Shown piece by piece: positions 6,892 to 15,388 of a stretch of 18,150 nt of DNA. Every line of letters starts with the position of its first letter. The first letter of the stretch is position 1. A program made the translations under genes and the position numbers. The stretch covers positions 1 through 18,150 of the forward strand of contig NZ_CAJLNI010000024.1 of assembly GCF_905207935.1 (NCBI RefSeq), written 5' to 3'. The notes under the pieces were generated by a model, which was given only the letters and a program-made list of their open reading frames with translations, did not search any database and was not told where the DNA came from. Origin of the DNA: an uncultured Haemophilus sp. GTDB lineage: Bacteria > Pseudomonadota > Gammaproteobacteria > Enterobacterales > Pasteurellaceae.

Positions 6892-8910
6892 ATGTTTAAT
6901 ATTTATAACAATGGTAAACCTTCCCCAATGGGATATTCGCAAACGCTGGAAAACGGCCTAAAAATTTCGAATTTTGCGCTGTTTTCTAGTGCGGCGGATG
7001 CTATTGAACTTTGCTTGTTCCGTGATGGCAAAGAAAGCCGTTTTGCCATGAGTAGAACCGATAATATTTGGCATATAGCAATCGAAGGCGTTAAGTTAAA
7101 TGATGAGTATGCGTTCAGAATCACAGGCAAAAATGACCGCACTTTAGCTAATCCGCAAAAGTTAATGCTTGATCCTTATGCGAAAGCGGTCACTCATAAA
7201 CCCGATTTAAGCTCACCAGAATCTCGTTCAATTTTCGTGTTAAATGATGGACGAGACAATGCCGCCGTTGCACCTAAAGGCCGCATTATTGACGAGCATT
7301 TTGATTGGTCAGGGGATTGTAAACCGTCTATTCCTTGGGCTCAAACCATTGTATATGAATTAAATGTTAAAGGATTTAGCCAATTAAATTCCCGTATTCC
7401 AGAAAATATCCGTGGTACTTATGCGGCATTGGCTCACCCCAAAAACATTTCGTACTTTAAATCATTGGGTATTACCAGCCTTGAATTGCTCCCAGTGAAT
7501 TTCTTCATTGATGAACCACATTTGCAAGAAAAAGGATTACGCAATTATTGGGGCTATAACCCATTAGCTATGTTTGCTTTAGAACCAAGTTACGCAGCTG
7601 ATCAAAAACAGCCTTTGAACGAGTTTAAGAGCATGGTGAAAGCCTTGCATCAAGCGGGCATTGAAGTGATTTTGGATGTCGTATTTAACCATACGGCTGA
7701 ATCTGAAAAAACATTCCCAACATTTTGCCAACGCGGTATTGATGATGAAACCTATTACTGGCAAAACGAGCATGGTGATTACATTAACTGGACAGGCTGC
7801 GGCAACATGCTCAATCTTGCCAATGATGTCACTCGAAAATGGGTATTAGATTGCTTACGTTATTGGGTGACTGAATGTCATGTGGATGGTTTCCGCTTTG
7901 ATTTAGCCACAGTGCTTGGTCGTGAAACACCTGATTTCAATCCAAATGCACAATTGTTTGCAGAAATGGAACAGGATGACGTTCTACAACAAATTAAATT
8001 AATCGCAGAGCCTTGGGATATCGGTCATTACGGCTACCAAGTCGGGTATTTCCCTGCTTATTTCTCTCAATGGAATGATCGTTTCCGTGATGATATGTGC
8101 CGTTTTTGGTTATGGCAAAGTGGTGAAGTGGGGGCCTTTGCAGAGCGTTTTGCCGGCTCTAGCGATATCTTTAATCGTGAAGGTCGATTACCGCATGGTA
8201 GCTTGAATTTCATTACAGCCCATGATGGTTTTACGTTGCGAGATTTAGTGAGCTATAACCATAAACACAATGAAGCTAACGGTGAAGAGAACCGTGACGG
8301 ACGGAATGAAAACTATAGTTACAATCATGGAGTTGAAGGTTCTCAACTCGATTTAGCAGATGAATGGCAAAGTGCGGTCGAAAATAACCGTGTTTTATCA
8401 GAAAAAGGCTTATTAGGCTCTTTATTACTGGCAAATGGTGTACCTATGCTGCTTGCCGGAGATGAGTTCGGCAATAGCCAATATGGCAATAACAATGCCT
8501 ATTGCCAAGATAACGAAATTACGTGGTTAAAGTGGGATGATTTTAACCAAACCTTATTTGACTTTACCAAGCAAACAATAGCATTACGAAAAAAAATTCA
8601 AAGTTTGCAGCAGGACGCTTGGTGGTCGGATGAAAATGTCGCGTGGTTGAATTGTGGTGGAAACCCGATGACCCTAGACGATTGGCATAATCGGGAAAGA
8701 AAAGCCTTACAAGTGATGTTGGATGGTCGCTACCTTTTCTTAATTAATGCAAAAACTGAAGCGCAATCTTTTTATTTACCAAATGGAAGATGGAAAAAGA
8801 TTGCAGATATTGGAAACAGAGTGATTCAACAATGTGATGTGAGCGGTATAGCATTTGAAGTGTTGGAACATATGGATGATGAAAACGATGGAGTTTGTTA
8901 TGAAAAGTGA
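6892..8910 (+). CDS. glgX: Glycogen debranching enzyme (limit dextrin alpha-1,6-glucohydrolase, GH13)
   Basis: GlgX hydrolyses the alpha-1,6 links of the short stubs that phosphorylase leaves on glycogen, releasing maltodextrins for MalQ. With the ATG at 6892 the protein has 672 residues (E. coli 657). This start is preferred over the upstream GTG at 6880 because GAAGGG (6882-6887) lies 4 nt before it and nothing precedes the GTG. An N-terminal CBM48-like domain is followed by VYELNVKGFSQ, LRNYWGYNPLA and VILDVVFNHTAE. The catalytic residues are Asp337 in GFRFDLATV, Glu373 in IAEPWDIG and Asp445 in TAHDGFTL. The long YNHKHNEANGEENRDG loop is typical of GlgX and isoamylase. The gene is 17 bp after glgB and overlaps glgC. 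Confidence 0.95.
   Translation: MFNIYNNGKPSPMGYSQTLENGLKISNFALFSSAADAIELCLFRDGKESRFAMSRTDNIWHIAIEGVKLNDEYAFRITGKNDRTLANPQKLMLDPYAKAVTHKPDLSSPESRSIFVLNDGRDNAAVAPKGRIIDEHFDWSGDCKPSIPWAQTIVYELNVKGFSQLNSRIPENIRGTYAALAHPKNISYFKSLGITSLELLPVNFFIDEPHLQEKGLRNYWGYNPLAMFALEPSYAADQKQPLNEFKSMVKALHQAGIEVILDVVFNHTAESEKTFPTFCQRGIDDETYYWQNEHGDYINWTGCGNMLNLANDVTRKWVLDCLRYWVTECHVDGFRFDLATVLGRETPDFNPNAQLFAEMEQDDVLQQIKLIAEPWDIGHYGYQVGYFPAYFSQWNDRFRDDMCRFWLWQSGEVGAFAERFAGSSDIFNREGRLPHGSLNFITAHDGFTLRDLVSYNHKHNEANGEENRDGRNENYSYNHGVEGSQLDLADEWQSAVENNRVLSEKGLLGSLLLANGVPMLLAGDEFGNSQYGNNNAYCQDNEITWLKWDDFNQTLFDFTKQTIALRKKIQSLQQDAWWSDENVAWLNCGGNPMTLDDWHNRERKALQVMLDGRYLFLINAKTEAQSFYLPNGRWKKIADIGNRVIQQCDVSGIAFEVLEHMDDENDGVCYEK
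7136..7144 (-). repeat. USS inside glgX (first)
   Basis: Exact ACCGCACTT in the N-terminal part of glgX, encoding the RTL of NDRTLANP. Confidence 0.88.
8370..8378 (+). repeat. USS inside glgX (second)
   Basis: Exact AAGTGCGGT followed by CGAAAA, encoding SAV in WQSAVEN. Confidence 0.88.
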
Positions 8911-10198
8911 TCTTAATAAATATGAATTAGTTAAAGATACTTTAGTGCTTATTTTGGCTGGTGGTCGTGGTTCTCGCTTACATGAATTAACCGATAAACG
9001 TGCTAAACCTGCGTTATATTTTGGTGGTAATCGTCGCATTATTGATTTTGCGCTTTCCAACTGTATTAACTCAGGCCTGAATCGTATCGGTGTTGTAACC
9101 CAGTATGCCGCTCACTCTTTATTACGCCATTTACAAACAGGTTGGTCATTCTTACCGCAAGAGCGTGGTGAATTCGTTGATATGTTACCTGCCCGTCAAC
9201 AAATTGATGATTCTACGTGGTACCGTGGTACAGCGGATGCGGTGTATCAAAATATGGCGATTATCCGTAATCACTATCGTCCAAAATACATTTTGATTCT
9301 TGCGGGTGACCATATTTATAAACAAGATTACAGTGTCATGTTGATGGATCACGTGAGAAGTGGAGCAAAATGTACAGTAGGCTGTATTGAGGTACCACGT
9401 TCTGAAGCCAGTGAATTTGGTGTCATGGCGGTAAACGAAAACCTTAAAGTGAAAGCCTTCGTTGAAAAACCGAAAGATCCACCTGCCATGGTGGGTAAAC
9501 CAGATACGTCGCTAGCCTCTATGGGGATCTACGTGTTTGATGCTGAGTATCTCTATAAAATGCTTGATAGAGAAGTGAATACCCCTTGCACATCTCATGA
9601 CTTTGGTAAAGATGTCTTGCCAAAATGCTTGGAAGAAGGCGTGCTTTATGCGCATCCATTCAGCCGTTCTTGTATGGGCCGAAATACTGAAGGTGAAATT
9701 TACTGGCGTGATGTGGGTACGCTCGATAGTTTCTGGCAATCTAATATCGATTTAGTTTCAGAGCATCCACAATTAGATATTTATGATCAAAGCTGGCCAA
9801 TTCGTGGTAATCCAGTACAGGCTTATCCATCTAAATTCTTCTATAAAAAAGCGAATGTCAAACCGGTGGATAACTCGCTTATCGGTGGTGGCTGTGTGAT
9901 TACCGATGCATCTATTAGTAATTCAGTATTGTTTGATAGAGTCAAAATTGATGAAGACTCTTCTGTGGATCACTGTGTCGTGTTACCGCAAGTACAAATT
10001 GGTAAAAATTGTACATTGAAAGATTGTATTATTGATCGCCATTGTATTATTCCAGATGGTATGGAAATCGGTGTGGACAAAGCCCTAGACAGTAAACGTT
10101 TCCGTGTAAGTTCTACCGGTAAAGTTGTACTTGTAACCTCAACAATGTTGAAAAAATTGCAAGGTGAAGAAGTCACTAACGAAGAACATTTGGACTAA
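8900..10198 (+). CDS. glgC: Glucose-1-phosphate adenylyltransferase (ADP-glucose pyrophosphorylase)
   Basis: GlgC makes ADP-glucose from ATP and glucose-1-phosphate, the committed and allosterically controlled step of bacterial glycogen synthesis. The preferred ATG at 8900 is preceded by GATGGAG (8887-8893, spacing 6) and gives 432 residues (E. coli 431). In-frame ATGs at 8855 and 8888 lie inside glgX and have no ribosome-binding site. The nucleotidyltransferase motif LILAGGRGSRL is at residues 17-27. Lys33 in TDKRAKPA matches the fructose-1,6-bisphosphate activator lysine (Lys39) of E. coli. AGDHIYKQDY and FVEKP (Lys190, the glucose-1-phosphate lysine) follow, and a C-terminal left-handed beta-helix begins near residue 300. 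The start overlaps the glgX stop by 11 bp, implying translational coupling. The stop codon shares one base with an uptake signal. Confidence 0.97.
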   Translation: MKSDLNKYELVKDTLVLILAGGRGSRLHELTDKRAKPALYFGGNRRIIDFALSNCINSGLNRIGVVTQYAAHSLLRHLQTGWSFLPQERGEFVDMLPARQQIDDSTWYRGTADAVYQNMAIIRNHYRPKYILILAGDHIYKQDYSVMLMDHVRSGAKCTVGCIEVPRSEASEFGVMAVNENLKVKAFVEKPKDPPAMVGKPDTSLASMGIYVFDAEYLYKMLDREVNTPCTSHDFGKDVLPKCLEEGVLYAHPFSRSCMGRNTEGEIYWRDVGTLDSFWQSNIDLVSEHPQLDIYDQSWPIRGNPVQAYPSKFFYKKANVKPVDNSLIGGGCVITDASISNSVLFDRVKIDEDSSVDHCVVLPQVQIGKNCTLKDCIIDRHCIIPDGMEIGVDKALDSKRFRVSSTGKVVLVTSTMLKKLQGEEVTNEEHLD

Positions 10199-10206
10199 AG
10201 TGCGGT
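10198..10206 (+). repeat. USS at the end of glgC
   Basis: Exact AAGTGCGGT beginning on the last base of the glgC stop codon and followed by CAATTTTGAC, which contains the TTGAC of the candidate -35 at 10212. Confidence 0.9.
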
Positions 10207-10211
10207 CAATT

Positions 10212-10238
10212 TTGACAGTGTTTTAAGTGAACTAAAAA
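10212..10238 (+). promoter_or_regulatory. Possible internal promoter before glgA
   Basis: TTGACA (10212-10217) is a perfect -35 hexamer. The best downstream -10 is TAAAAA (10233-10238, 4/6 match) at a short 15-bp spacing, so strength is doubtful. Part of TTGACA also belongs to the normal downstream context of the uptake signal, which may explain it without a promoter role. Confidence 0.25.
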
Positions 10239-10239
10239 G

Positions 10240-10270
10240 ATTGTGCTGTTATCAATGACAGCACAATTTT
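10240..10270 (+). terminator. Hairpin in the glgC-glgA gap, weak terminator or attenuator
   Basis: ATTGTGCTGT (10240-10249) and ACAGCACAAT (10258-10267) are exact reverse complements around an 8-nt loop. The hairpin is followed by only four T, then AAG. It has the shape of an intrinsic terminator, but the short T-tract suggests partial termination or an RNA-stabilising stem that sets glgA level relative to glgC. The glgA Shine-Dalgarno begins 8 nt after the T-run. Confidence 0.5.
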
Positions 10271-10288
10271 AAGTATAAAAGGAAAATT

Positions 10289-11728
10289 ATGAGAGTTTTA
10301 CATGTTTGCTCGGAGCTATATCCCTTACTCAAAACTGGCGGGCTTGCCGATGTTTTAGGGGCGTTACCTTTTGCACAAAAAGAAATTGGTATTGATACGC
10401 GTATTTTATTGCCGGCTTATCCAAAAATTTCTGCGGGCATTGAGAACACGCATGTCGTGACAGAATTTGATAATTTTGCAGGCCATGTTGTATTACGTTA
10501 TGGCGAATACAATGGCGTAGGGATTTATCTAATTGATGCGCCTCATCTTTATTGGCGAGAAGGAAATCCTTATCATGATACAGATTACAATGATTATGCC
10601 GATAACTATAAGCGTTTTGCGTTATTAGGCTGGGTGGGTGCAGAGCTTGCGACAGGCTTAGATAGTTGGTGGCGAGCTGAAGTGGTTCATGCCCATGATT
10701 GGCATGCGGGCTTAGCCGCCGCTTATCTCTTCAATAAAGGTCGTCCAGCAAAATCGGTATTTACGATTCATAATCTGGCTTATCAAGGACAATTTGCTCA
10801 TCGCCATTTACATGAAATTGGATTGCCAGAAGGTATGTTCCATGTTGATGGTTTAGAGTTATTTGGTCAAATTTCATATTTGAAAGCCGGTCTCTATTAT
10901 TCTGATATGGTAACAGCAGTGAGTCCTACTTACGCGAAAGAAATTACCACACCGGACTTTGCTTATGGCTTGCAAGGCTTACTCACGGGCTTACGTGACT
11001 CAGGTAAGTTGGTGGGAATTTTAAATGGCGTAGATCAAGAAATTTGGCACCCAAGTTGTGATCCTTATATTCAGCATCACTATAAATTAAAATCCATCGC
11101 AGGTAAGAAGAAAAATAAAGCCGATTTACAAGCTTATTTCAATCTACCACAACAGCCAGATGTTCCAGTATTTGTGATGGTAACGCGCTTAACAGAACAA
11201 AAAGGCGTGGATTTACTGATTGCGACAGCGGATGAAATTGTGAAACAAGGTGGTCAATTAGCAATTCTCGGTTCCGGTGCTAAACATTTGGAAGAGGGAA
11301 TTTGCCAATTAGCACAACGTTATCCAGAAAATATCGCAGTAAAAATTGGTTATGATGAAGCGCTTTCACATTTAATGGTTGCTGGTGGTGATGTAATTTT
11401 AGTTCCAAGCCGTTTTGAACCTTGTGGATTAACTCAATTATATGGGTTGCAATATGGCACATTGCCGCTTGTTCGTGCGACAGGAGGATTAGCTGATACA
11501 GTGACCAACAGTACAAGCGAAACCATTAAAGCGCGCACTGCAACAGGCTTTGTATTCCAGAAAGCCGAAGCAGATGATTTACGAAGTGCTATCCAGCATG
11601 CCTTTGCCTTGTGGCAAAAACAACGTGTTTGGGCGATGGTACGTAATAATGCCATGGCGCAGGACTTTAGTTGGAAAAATGCGGCCACTCAATATGAGCA
11701 GCTCTATTTAGGCATTTTAAATTCATAA
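10289..11728 (+). CDS. glgA: Glycogen synthase (ADP-glucose dependent, GT5)
   Basis: GlgA transfers glucose from ADP-glucose to the non-reducing end of alpha-1,4-glucan. The protein has 479 residues (E. coli 477). The N-terminal Rossmann domain carries Lys15 in LKTGGLADVLGALP, the ADP-glucose-binding loop. HAHDWHAGL and TIHNLAYQGQF follow. The C-terminal Rossmann domain starts near VTRLTEQKGVDLL and contains Glu377 in SRFEPCGLTQLYG, the retaining GT-B signature, with RATGGLADTV after it. A good Shine-Dalgarno AAAGGA (10278-10283) lies 5 nt before the ATG. A 90-bp gap with a hairpin separates it from glgC, and a terminator follows it. Readthrough from the malQ promoter is the likely main source of transcript. 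Confidence 0.97.
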   Translation: MRVLHVCSELYPLLKTGGLADVLGALPFAQKEIGIDTRILLPAYPKISAGIENTHVVTEFDNFAGHVVLRYGEYNGVGIYLIDAPHLYWREGNPYHDTDYNDYADNYKRFALLGWVGAELATGLDSWWRAEVVHAHDWHAGLAAAYLFNKGRPAKSVFTIHNLAYQGQFAHRHLHEIGLPEGMFHVDGLELFGQISYLKAGLYYSDMVTAVSPTYAKEITTPDFAYGLQGLLTGLRDSGKLVGILNGVDQEIWHPSCDPYIQHHYKLKSIAGKKKNKADLQAYFNLPQQPDVPVFVMVTRLTEQKGVDLLIATADEIVKQGGQLAILGSGAKHLEEGICQLAQRYPENIAVKIGYDEALSHLMVAGGDVILVPSRFEPCGLTQLYGLQYGTLPLVRATGGLADTVTNSTSETIKARTATGFVFQKAEADDLRSAIQHAFALWQKQRVWAMVRNNAMAQDFSWKNAATQYEQLYLGILNS

Positions 11729-11741
11729 TTCAATGGATTGA

Positions 11742-11781
11742 CTCCCTCTTCAAAATAATCGCCTTTGAAGGGGGGATTTTT
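11742..11781 (+). terminator. Intrinsic terminator after glgA
   Basis: CTCCCTCTTCAAA (11742-11754) pairs with TTTGAAGGGGGGA (11764-11776) through a 9-nt loop, allowing G-T pairs, and is followed by TTTTT (11777-11781). It marks the end of the malQ-glgBXCA transcript and separates glgP from the biosynthetic genes. Confidence 0.75.
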
Positions 11782-11782
11782 G

Positions 11783-11810
11783 TTGTTTTTTTCGTAAAAA
11801 AGCTTAAAAT
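11783..11810 (+). promoter_or_regulatory. Possible glgP promoter
   Basis: TTGTTT (11783-11788, 3/6 match) and TAAAAT (11805-11810, 5/6 match) are separated by 16 bp and lie directly after the glgA terminator. A start near 11817 would leave a leader of about 27 nt before the ATG at 11844. The surrounding DNA is very T-rich, so chance matches are easy. Confidence 0.35.
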
Positions 11811-11843
11811 TTGCGCGATTTTTTTATTGAGGTTTTACTTTCT

Positions 11844-14309
11844 ATGATCATGGACAATTTTGATTCGCCATTTCTCTACAATCGACCAAGTCTTGATGTC
11901 GAAGGCGTGAAAAAAGCAATTGTTTATAAATTAATTTTCTTAATTGGTCGTTCACCAAAAGAGGCGAGTCAACGCGACTGGCTAAATGCGACACTTCATG
12001 CAGTGCGTGATTTAGTGACTGAAGGCTGGATTACCACCGCTCGTCAATCTCGTGCAGAAGAAACTCGTCGTGTTTATTACCTTTCTATGGAATTCTTAAT
12101 TGGCCGTACACTTTCTAATGCGATGATCGCAGAAGGTGTTTATGATGTGGCAGAAAAAGCCCTGGCTGAATTAAATGTTGATTTGGAAGAGATTATTGAA
12201 AAAGAAGTGGATCCAGGTTTAGGTAACGGTGGTTTAGGTCGCCTTGCTGCTTGCTTTATGGACTCACTGGCAACATTAGCAATTCCAGCGATGGGTTATG
12301 GTATTCGTTATGAATACGGTATGTTCCGTCAAAAAATTGAAAATGGTCAACAAGTTGAACGCCCGGATGATTGGTTGGAAAAAGGAGCCCCTTGGGAATT
12401 TATGCGTCCATCAAAACGTTTCAGTATTGATTTTGGTGGTCATATTTATTTTGAAGATAAAAAATGTATTTGGAATCCAGCTGAAAAAGTGACCGCACTT
12501 GCATACGACCAAATGATCCCTGGTTATAAAAATGACTCGGCATCAACCTTACGTTTATGGTCTGCGCATGGTGGTGAGGTGTTTGATTTAGCCGAGTTTA
12601 ACCGTGGAGATCACTTAGCCGCAGTTGCAACGCGTTCAGCTAACCAAAACCTTTCTCGTGTCCTTTATCCGGATGATTCTACCTGGAATGGTCGTGAATT
12701 GCGTTTACGTCAAGAGTACTTCTTAGTATCTGCATCTTTGCAAGATATTCTCCGTCGCCATTTAAGAACCCATGGCACATTGGATAATCTTGCTGATAAA
12801 GTCGCGATTCACTTGAATGACACCCACCCAGCATTAGCCATCCCTGAGTTGATGCGTATTTTAATCGATTTACACGGTTACTCATGGCAAAACGCTTGGG
12901 ATGTGACTCGTCGTATCTTCTCTTACACTTGCCATACTTTAATGTCAGAAGCATTAGAAACCTGGCCGGTAGAAATGATGGCGAAAATCTTACCTCGTCA
13001 CTTACAAATGATTTTTGAAATTAATGATCATTTCCTTGAATATGTGAAAACGTATGTCACGACTGATATGGACTTTATCCGTCGCGTTTCACTTATCGAG
13101 GAAGGATATCAACGTAAAGTGCGCATGGGATGGTTGTCGGTTGTCGGTTCACATAAAGTGAACGGTGTTGCGGCAATTCATTCAGATCTTATGGTGACAT
13201 CAACCTTTGCTGATTTTGCTCGTATCTATCCAGAACGTTTTACCAACGTAACAAACGGTGTGACACCGCGTCGTTGGCTTGCAGTAGCGAATTCGAAATT
13301 AGCGGCTTTATTTGATCAATATATTGGTTCTGAATGGCGTTGCGATTTAAGCCAAATTGAAAAACTTAAAGCGTTTGCAGATAAAGGTGAATTTAAGCGT
13401 GCTGTCGCAGATATCAAATACGATAACAAAGTGAAATTAGCACAATATGTGAAGAAAACACTTAACATCGATTTAGATCCACACGCATTATTTGACGTTC
13501 AAGTAAAACGTATTCACGAATACAAACGTCAAATGCTTAATGTGTTACACATTATTGCTCGTTACAACGAAATGTTGGCTCACCCAGAAAAAGATTGGCA
13601 GCCACGCGTATTTATTTTAGCGGGTAAAGCGGCTTCGGCTTACTATGCGGCAAAACAAACCATTCGTTTAATTAACGATGTAGCGAATGTCATCAATAAC
13701 GATGAGCGTTTAAAAGGTCGTTTAAAAGTTGTATTTATCCCGAACTACAGCGTAAGTCTTGCACAATTAATTATTCCGGCAGCAGATATTTCTGAGCAAA
13801 TCTCTCTTGCAGGAACAGAAGCATCAGGTACCAGTAACATGAAGTTTGCCTTAAATGGTGCGTTAACATTGGGTACACTTGATGGTGCGAACGTTGAGAT
13901 TTTAGATAACGTTGGTAAGGATCATATCTTTATCTTTGGTAATACGGTTGAACAAGTGGAAGCCTTACGTCGCGAAGGTTATCGTCCGTTTGATTATTAT
14001 CAAAATGACGAGCAGTTACGTGAAGTCATTGACCAAATCATTCGTGGTGATTTCTCACCGGAAGAACCGAACCGTTATCACTCTCTAATTCAAGGTTTAC
14101 AATACCACGATTATTATCAATCCTTTGCTGATTTCCGCAGTTATGTGGAAGCGCAAAAAACGGTAGATAAAAAATATCAAGATCGTGATGCATGGATAGC
14201 AAGTACCATTCAAAATATGGTGAATATGGGCTTCTTCTCATCAGACCGTACGATTCTTGAATATGCGAAAAATATCTGGAAAATTGAACCGTTAAAACTC
14301 GAGAAGTAA
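11844..14309 (+). CDS. glgP: Glycogen/maltodextrin phosphorylase (GT35)
   Basis: GlgP removes glucose from the outer chains of glycogen by phosphorolysis, yielding glucose-1-phosphate, with pyridoxal phosphate as cofactor. From the ATG at 11844 (MIMDNFDSP) the protein has 821 residues (E. coli GlgP 815). GAGG at 11829-11832 is the only candidate ribosome-binding site. A second ATG at 11850 is possible, and the longer frame from TTG at 11811 only adds residues unlike the family. Family landmarks in order are [69 protein letters not shown] and the PLP site [14 protein letters not shown] with Lys667. The gene is complete, is separated from glgA by a terminator, and is followed by its own terminator. 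Confidence 0.96.
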   Translation: MIMDNFDSPFLYNRPSLDVEGVKKAIVYKLIFLIGRSPKEASQRDWLNATLHAVRDLVTEGWITTARQSRAEETRRVYYLSMEFLIGRTLSNAMIAEGVYDVAEKALAELNVDLEEIIEKEVDPGLGNGGLGRLAACFMDSLATLAIPAMGYGIRYEYGMFRQKIENGQQVERPDDWLEKGAPWEFMRPSKRFSIDFGGHIYFEDKKCIWNPAEKVTALAYDQMIPGYKNDSASTLRLWSAHGGEVFDLAEFNRGDHLAAVATRSANQNLSRVLYPDDSTWNGRELRLRQEYFLVSASLQDILRRHLRTHGTLDNLADKVAIHLNDTHPALAIPELMRILIDLHGYSWQNAWDVTRRIFSYTCHTLMSEALETWPVEMMAKILPRHLQMIFEINDHFLEYVKTYVTTDMDFIRRVSLIEEGYQRKVRMGWLSVVGSHKVNGVAAIHSDLMVTSTFADFARIYPERFTNVTNGVTPRRWLAVANSKLAALFDQYIGSEWRCDLSQIEKLKAFADKGEFKRAVADIKYDNKVKLAQYVKKTLNIDLDPHALFDVQVKRIHEYKRQMLNVLHIIARYNEMLAHPEKDWQPRVFILAGKAASAYYAAKQTIRLINDVANVINNDERLKGRLKVVFIPNYSVSLAQLIIPAADISEQISLAGTEASGTSNMKFALNGALTLGTLDGANVEILDNVGKDHIFIFGNTVEQVEALRREGYRPFDYYQNDEQLREVIDQIIRGDFSPEEPNRYHSLIQGLQYHDYYQSFADFRSYVEAQKTVDKKYQDRDAWIASTIQNMVNMGFFSSDRTILEYAKNIWKIEPLKLEK
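12492..12500 (-). repeat. USS inside glgP
   Basis: Exact ACCGCACTT within the coding sequence, encoding TAL in VTALAYD. Confidence 0.88.
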
Positions 14310-14325
14310 GTTCTTTTCCACTCAT

Positions 14326-14364
14326 AGAAAACCCTGTCGGATTATTTCCACAGGGTTTCTTTTT
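14326..14364 (+). terminator. Intrinsic terminator after glgP
   Basis: AAACCCTGT (14329-14337) and ACAGGGTTT (14350-14358) are perfect complements around a 12-nt loop, with AGAA before and CTTTTT after (T-run 14360-14364). It ends the glycogen cluster. Confidence 0.85.
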
Positions 14365-14365
14365 A

Positions 14366-14374
14366 TGCTAAAAT
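14366..14374 (+). promoter_or_regulatory. Extended -10 promoter of the ribH-nusB unit
   Basis: TGCTAAAAT provides the TG of an extended -10 and a TAAAAT hexamer (5/6 match), two bases after the glgP terminator T-run. No good -35 is present, which extended -10 promoters can tolerate. The start would be near 14381, leaving a leader of about 34 nt. That is too short for an FMN riboswitch, and I see none. Confidence 0.5.
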
Positions 14375-14414
14375 CCACCGTCAAATTTATTGTTCATTCA
14401 GATTAGGAAAAAGT

Positions 14415-14888
14415 ATGAAAGTTTTAGAAGGTGCGGTAGCGGCGCCAAATGCTAAAATCGCAGTGGTGATTGCTCGTTTTAACAGTTTTATTAATGAAAG
14501 TTTATTAGAAGGTGCGGTAGATGCATTAAAACGTATCGGCCAAGTGAAAGATGAGAATATCACAATCGTTCGTGCACCAGGTGCGTATGAACTTCCATTA
14601 GTAGCACGTCGTTTAGCTGAAAGCAAAAAATTTGATGCAATTGTCGCACTAGGTACAGTAATCCGTGGAGGTACCGCTCACTTTGAATATGTGGCTGGCG
14701 AAGCAAGCAGCGGTTTAGGTCAAGTGGCAATGCAAGCTGAAATCCCAGTAGCATTCGGTGTTTTAACAACTGAAAACATTGAACAAGCTATCGAGCGCGC
14801 AGGTACTAAAGCGGGTAATAAAGGTGCAGAAGCAGCATTAACTGCACTTGAAATGGTGAACCTTTTACAACAAATTGATGCGGCATAA
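14415..14888 (+). CDS. ribH: 6,7-dimethyl-8-ribityllumazine synthase
   Basis: RibH (called RibE in E. coli) condenses 5-amino-6-ribitylamino-uracil with 3,4-dihydroxy-2-butanone-4-phosphate to lumazine, the next-to-last step of riboflavin synthesis. The protein has 157 residues (E. coli 156). Key residues sit at the family positions: Phe22 in [16 protein letters not shown], the loop APGAYELP, His89 in [12 protein letters not shown] and Arg128 in [16 protein letters not shown] (14405-14409) is the ribosome-binding site, 5 nt before the ATG. The gene is followed after 5 bp by nusB, the usual gammaproteobacterial pairing. It contains an in-frame 16-bp direct repeat (see 14424-14520). Confidence 0.97.
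   Translation: MKVLEGAVAAPNAKIAVVIARFNSFINESLLEGAVDALKRIGQVKDENITIVRAPGAYELPLVARRLAESKKFDAIVALGTVIRGGTAHFEYVAGEASSGLGQVAMQAEIPVAFGVLTTENIEQAIERAGTKAGNKGAEAALTALEMVNLLQQIDAA
14424..14520 (+). repeat. 16-bp direct repeat inside ribH
   Basis: TTAGAAGGTGCGGTAG occurs at 14424-14439 and again at 14505-14520, exactly 81 bp (27 codons) apart and in the same frame. Both copies encode LEGAV (residues 4-8 and 31-35). Each contains AGGTGCGGT, one base from the uptake signal. The second LEGA is conserved in E. coli, while the first position there reads IEANV. Confidence 0.9.
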
Positions 14889-14893
14889 TTCAA

Positions 14894-15331
14894 ATGACAG
14901 AAAAAAAAGAACCTGTAAAAAAAGTATCGCCACGTCGTAGAGCGAGAGAATGTGCGGTTCAAGCATTATATTCTTGGGCACTCTCTGGTAATGCACCAGA
15001 ACAAGTGGAACTCACGTTCGTTGTGGATCAAGATTTAAAAGGTGTGGATAAACCTTATTTTAGCCGCCTTTTCCGTCAAACCGTTGCGAATGTAGAAGCC
15101 GTTGATTTTTCAATGAGCCATTATTTAGATCGCACGTTGGATGAATTAGATCCGATTGAAAAAGCAATTTTGCGTTTAGCAGTTTATGAGCTTCAATTTG
15201 AGCCAGATGTACCGTATAAAGTGGCGATTAACGAGGCAATTGAAGTGGCGAAAGTGTTTGGTGCAGATGAAAGCCATAAATACATTAACGGTGTATTGGA
15301 TAAAGTCGCTCCTGCATTAGGTCGCAAATAA
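14894..15331 (+). CDS. nusB: Transcription antitermination factor NusB
   Basis: NusB binds boxA RNA together with NusE (ribosomal protein S10) and supports antitermination of rRNA operons. The protein has 145 residues (E. coli 139) and is predicted all-helical. A basic N-terminus, [20 protein letters not shown], carries the arginine-rich RNA-binding region. [19 protein letters not shown] and [17 protein letters not shown] are family signatures, with the closing GVLDKVA motif. The ATG is 5 bp after the ribH stop with no clear Shine-Dalgarno, so translation is probably coupled to ribH. A hairpin with a T-tract follows at 15345. Confidence 0.96.
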   Translation: MTEKKEPVKKVSPRRRARECAVQALYSWALSGNAPEQVELTFVVDQDLKGVDKPYFSRLFRQTVANVEAVDFSMSHYLDRTLDELDPIEKAILRLAVYELQFEPDVPYKVAINEAIEVAKVFGADESHKYINGVLDKVAPALGRK

Positions 15332-15344
15332 TTATTCAAATGTA

Positions 15345-15374
15345 GGGTAGACAAATGTCTGCCCTTTGTTTTTT
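15345..15374 (+). terminator. Terminator-like hairpin between nusB and thiL
   Basis: GGGTAGAC (15345-15352) pairs with GTCTGCCC (15357-15364), with one G-T pair and the tetraloop AAAT, and is followed by TTTGTTTTTT (15365-15374). This is a strong intrinsic terminator shape. Its T-run stops 14 nt before the thiL ATG, leaving no room for a new promoter, so thiL must rely on readthrough of this element or on a transcript processed here. Confidence 0.75.
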
Positions 15375-15388
15375 GGTGCGCAGATAAA

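Noticed and set aside
8855..8899. Longer glgC start inside glgX
   Set aside because: The extra residues come from the glgX reading-frame shadow, and the ATG at 8900 has a good GGAG and gives the family length.
11791..11830. Second hairpin using the A-run and T-run before glgP
   Set aside because: Only an A-tract facing a T-tract with little GC pairing; the region is better explained as an AT-rich promoter.
11811..11843. Upstream TTG start extending glgP by 11 residues
   Set aside because: The added residues are not family-like, there is no ribosome-binding site before the TTG, and GAGG at 11829 points to the ATG at 11844.
14310..14414. FMN riboswitch before ribH
   Set aside because: The leader after the predicted promoter is only about 34 nt and the gap is filled by the glgP terminator; the conserved RFN elements are absent.
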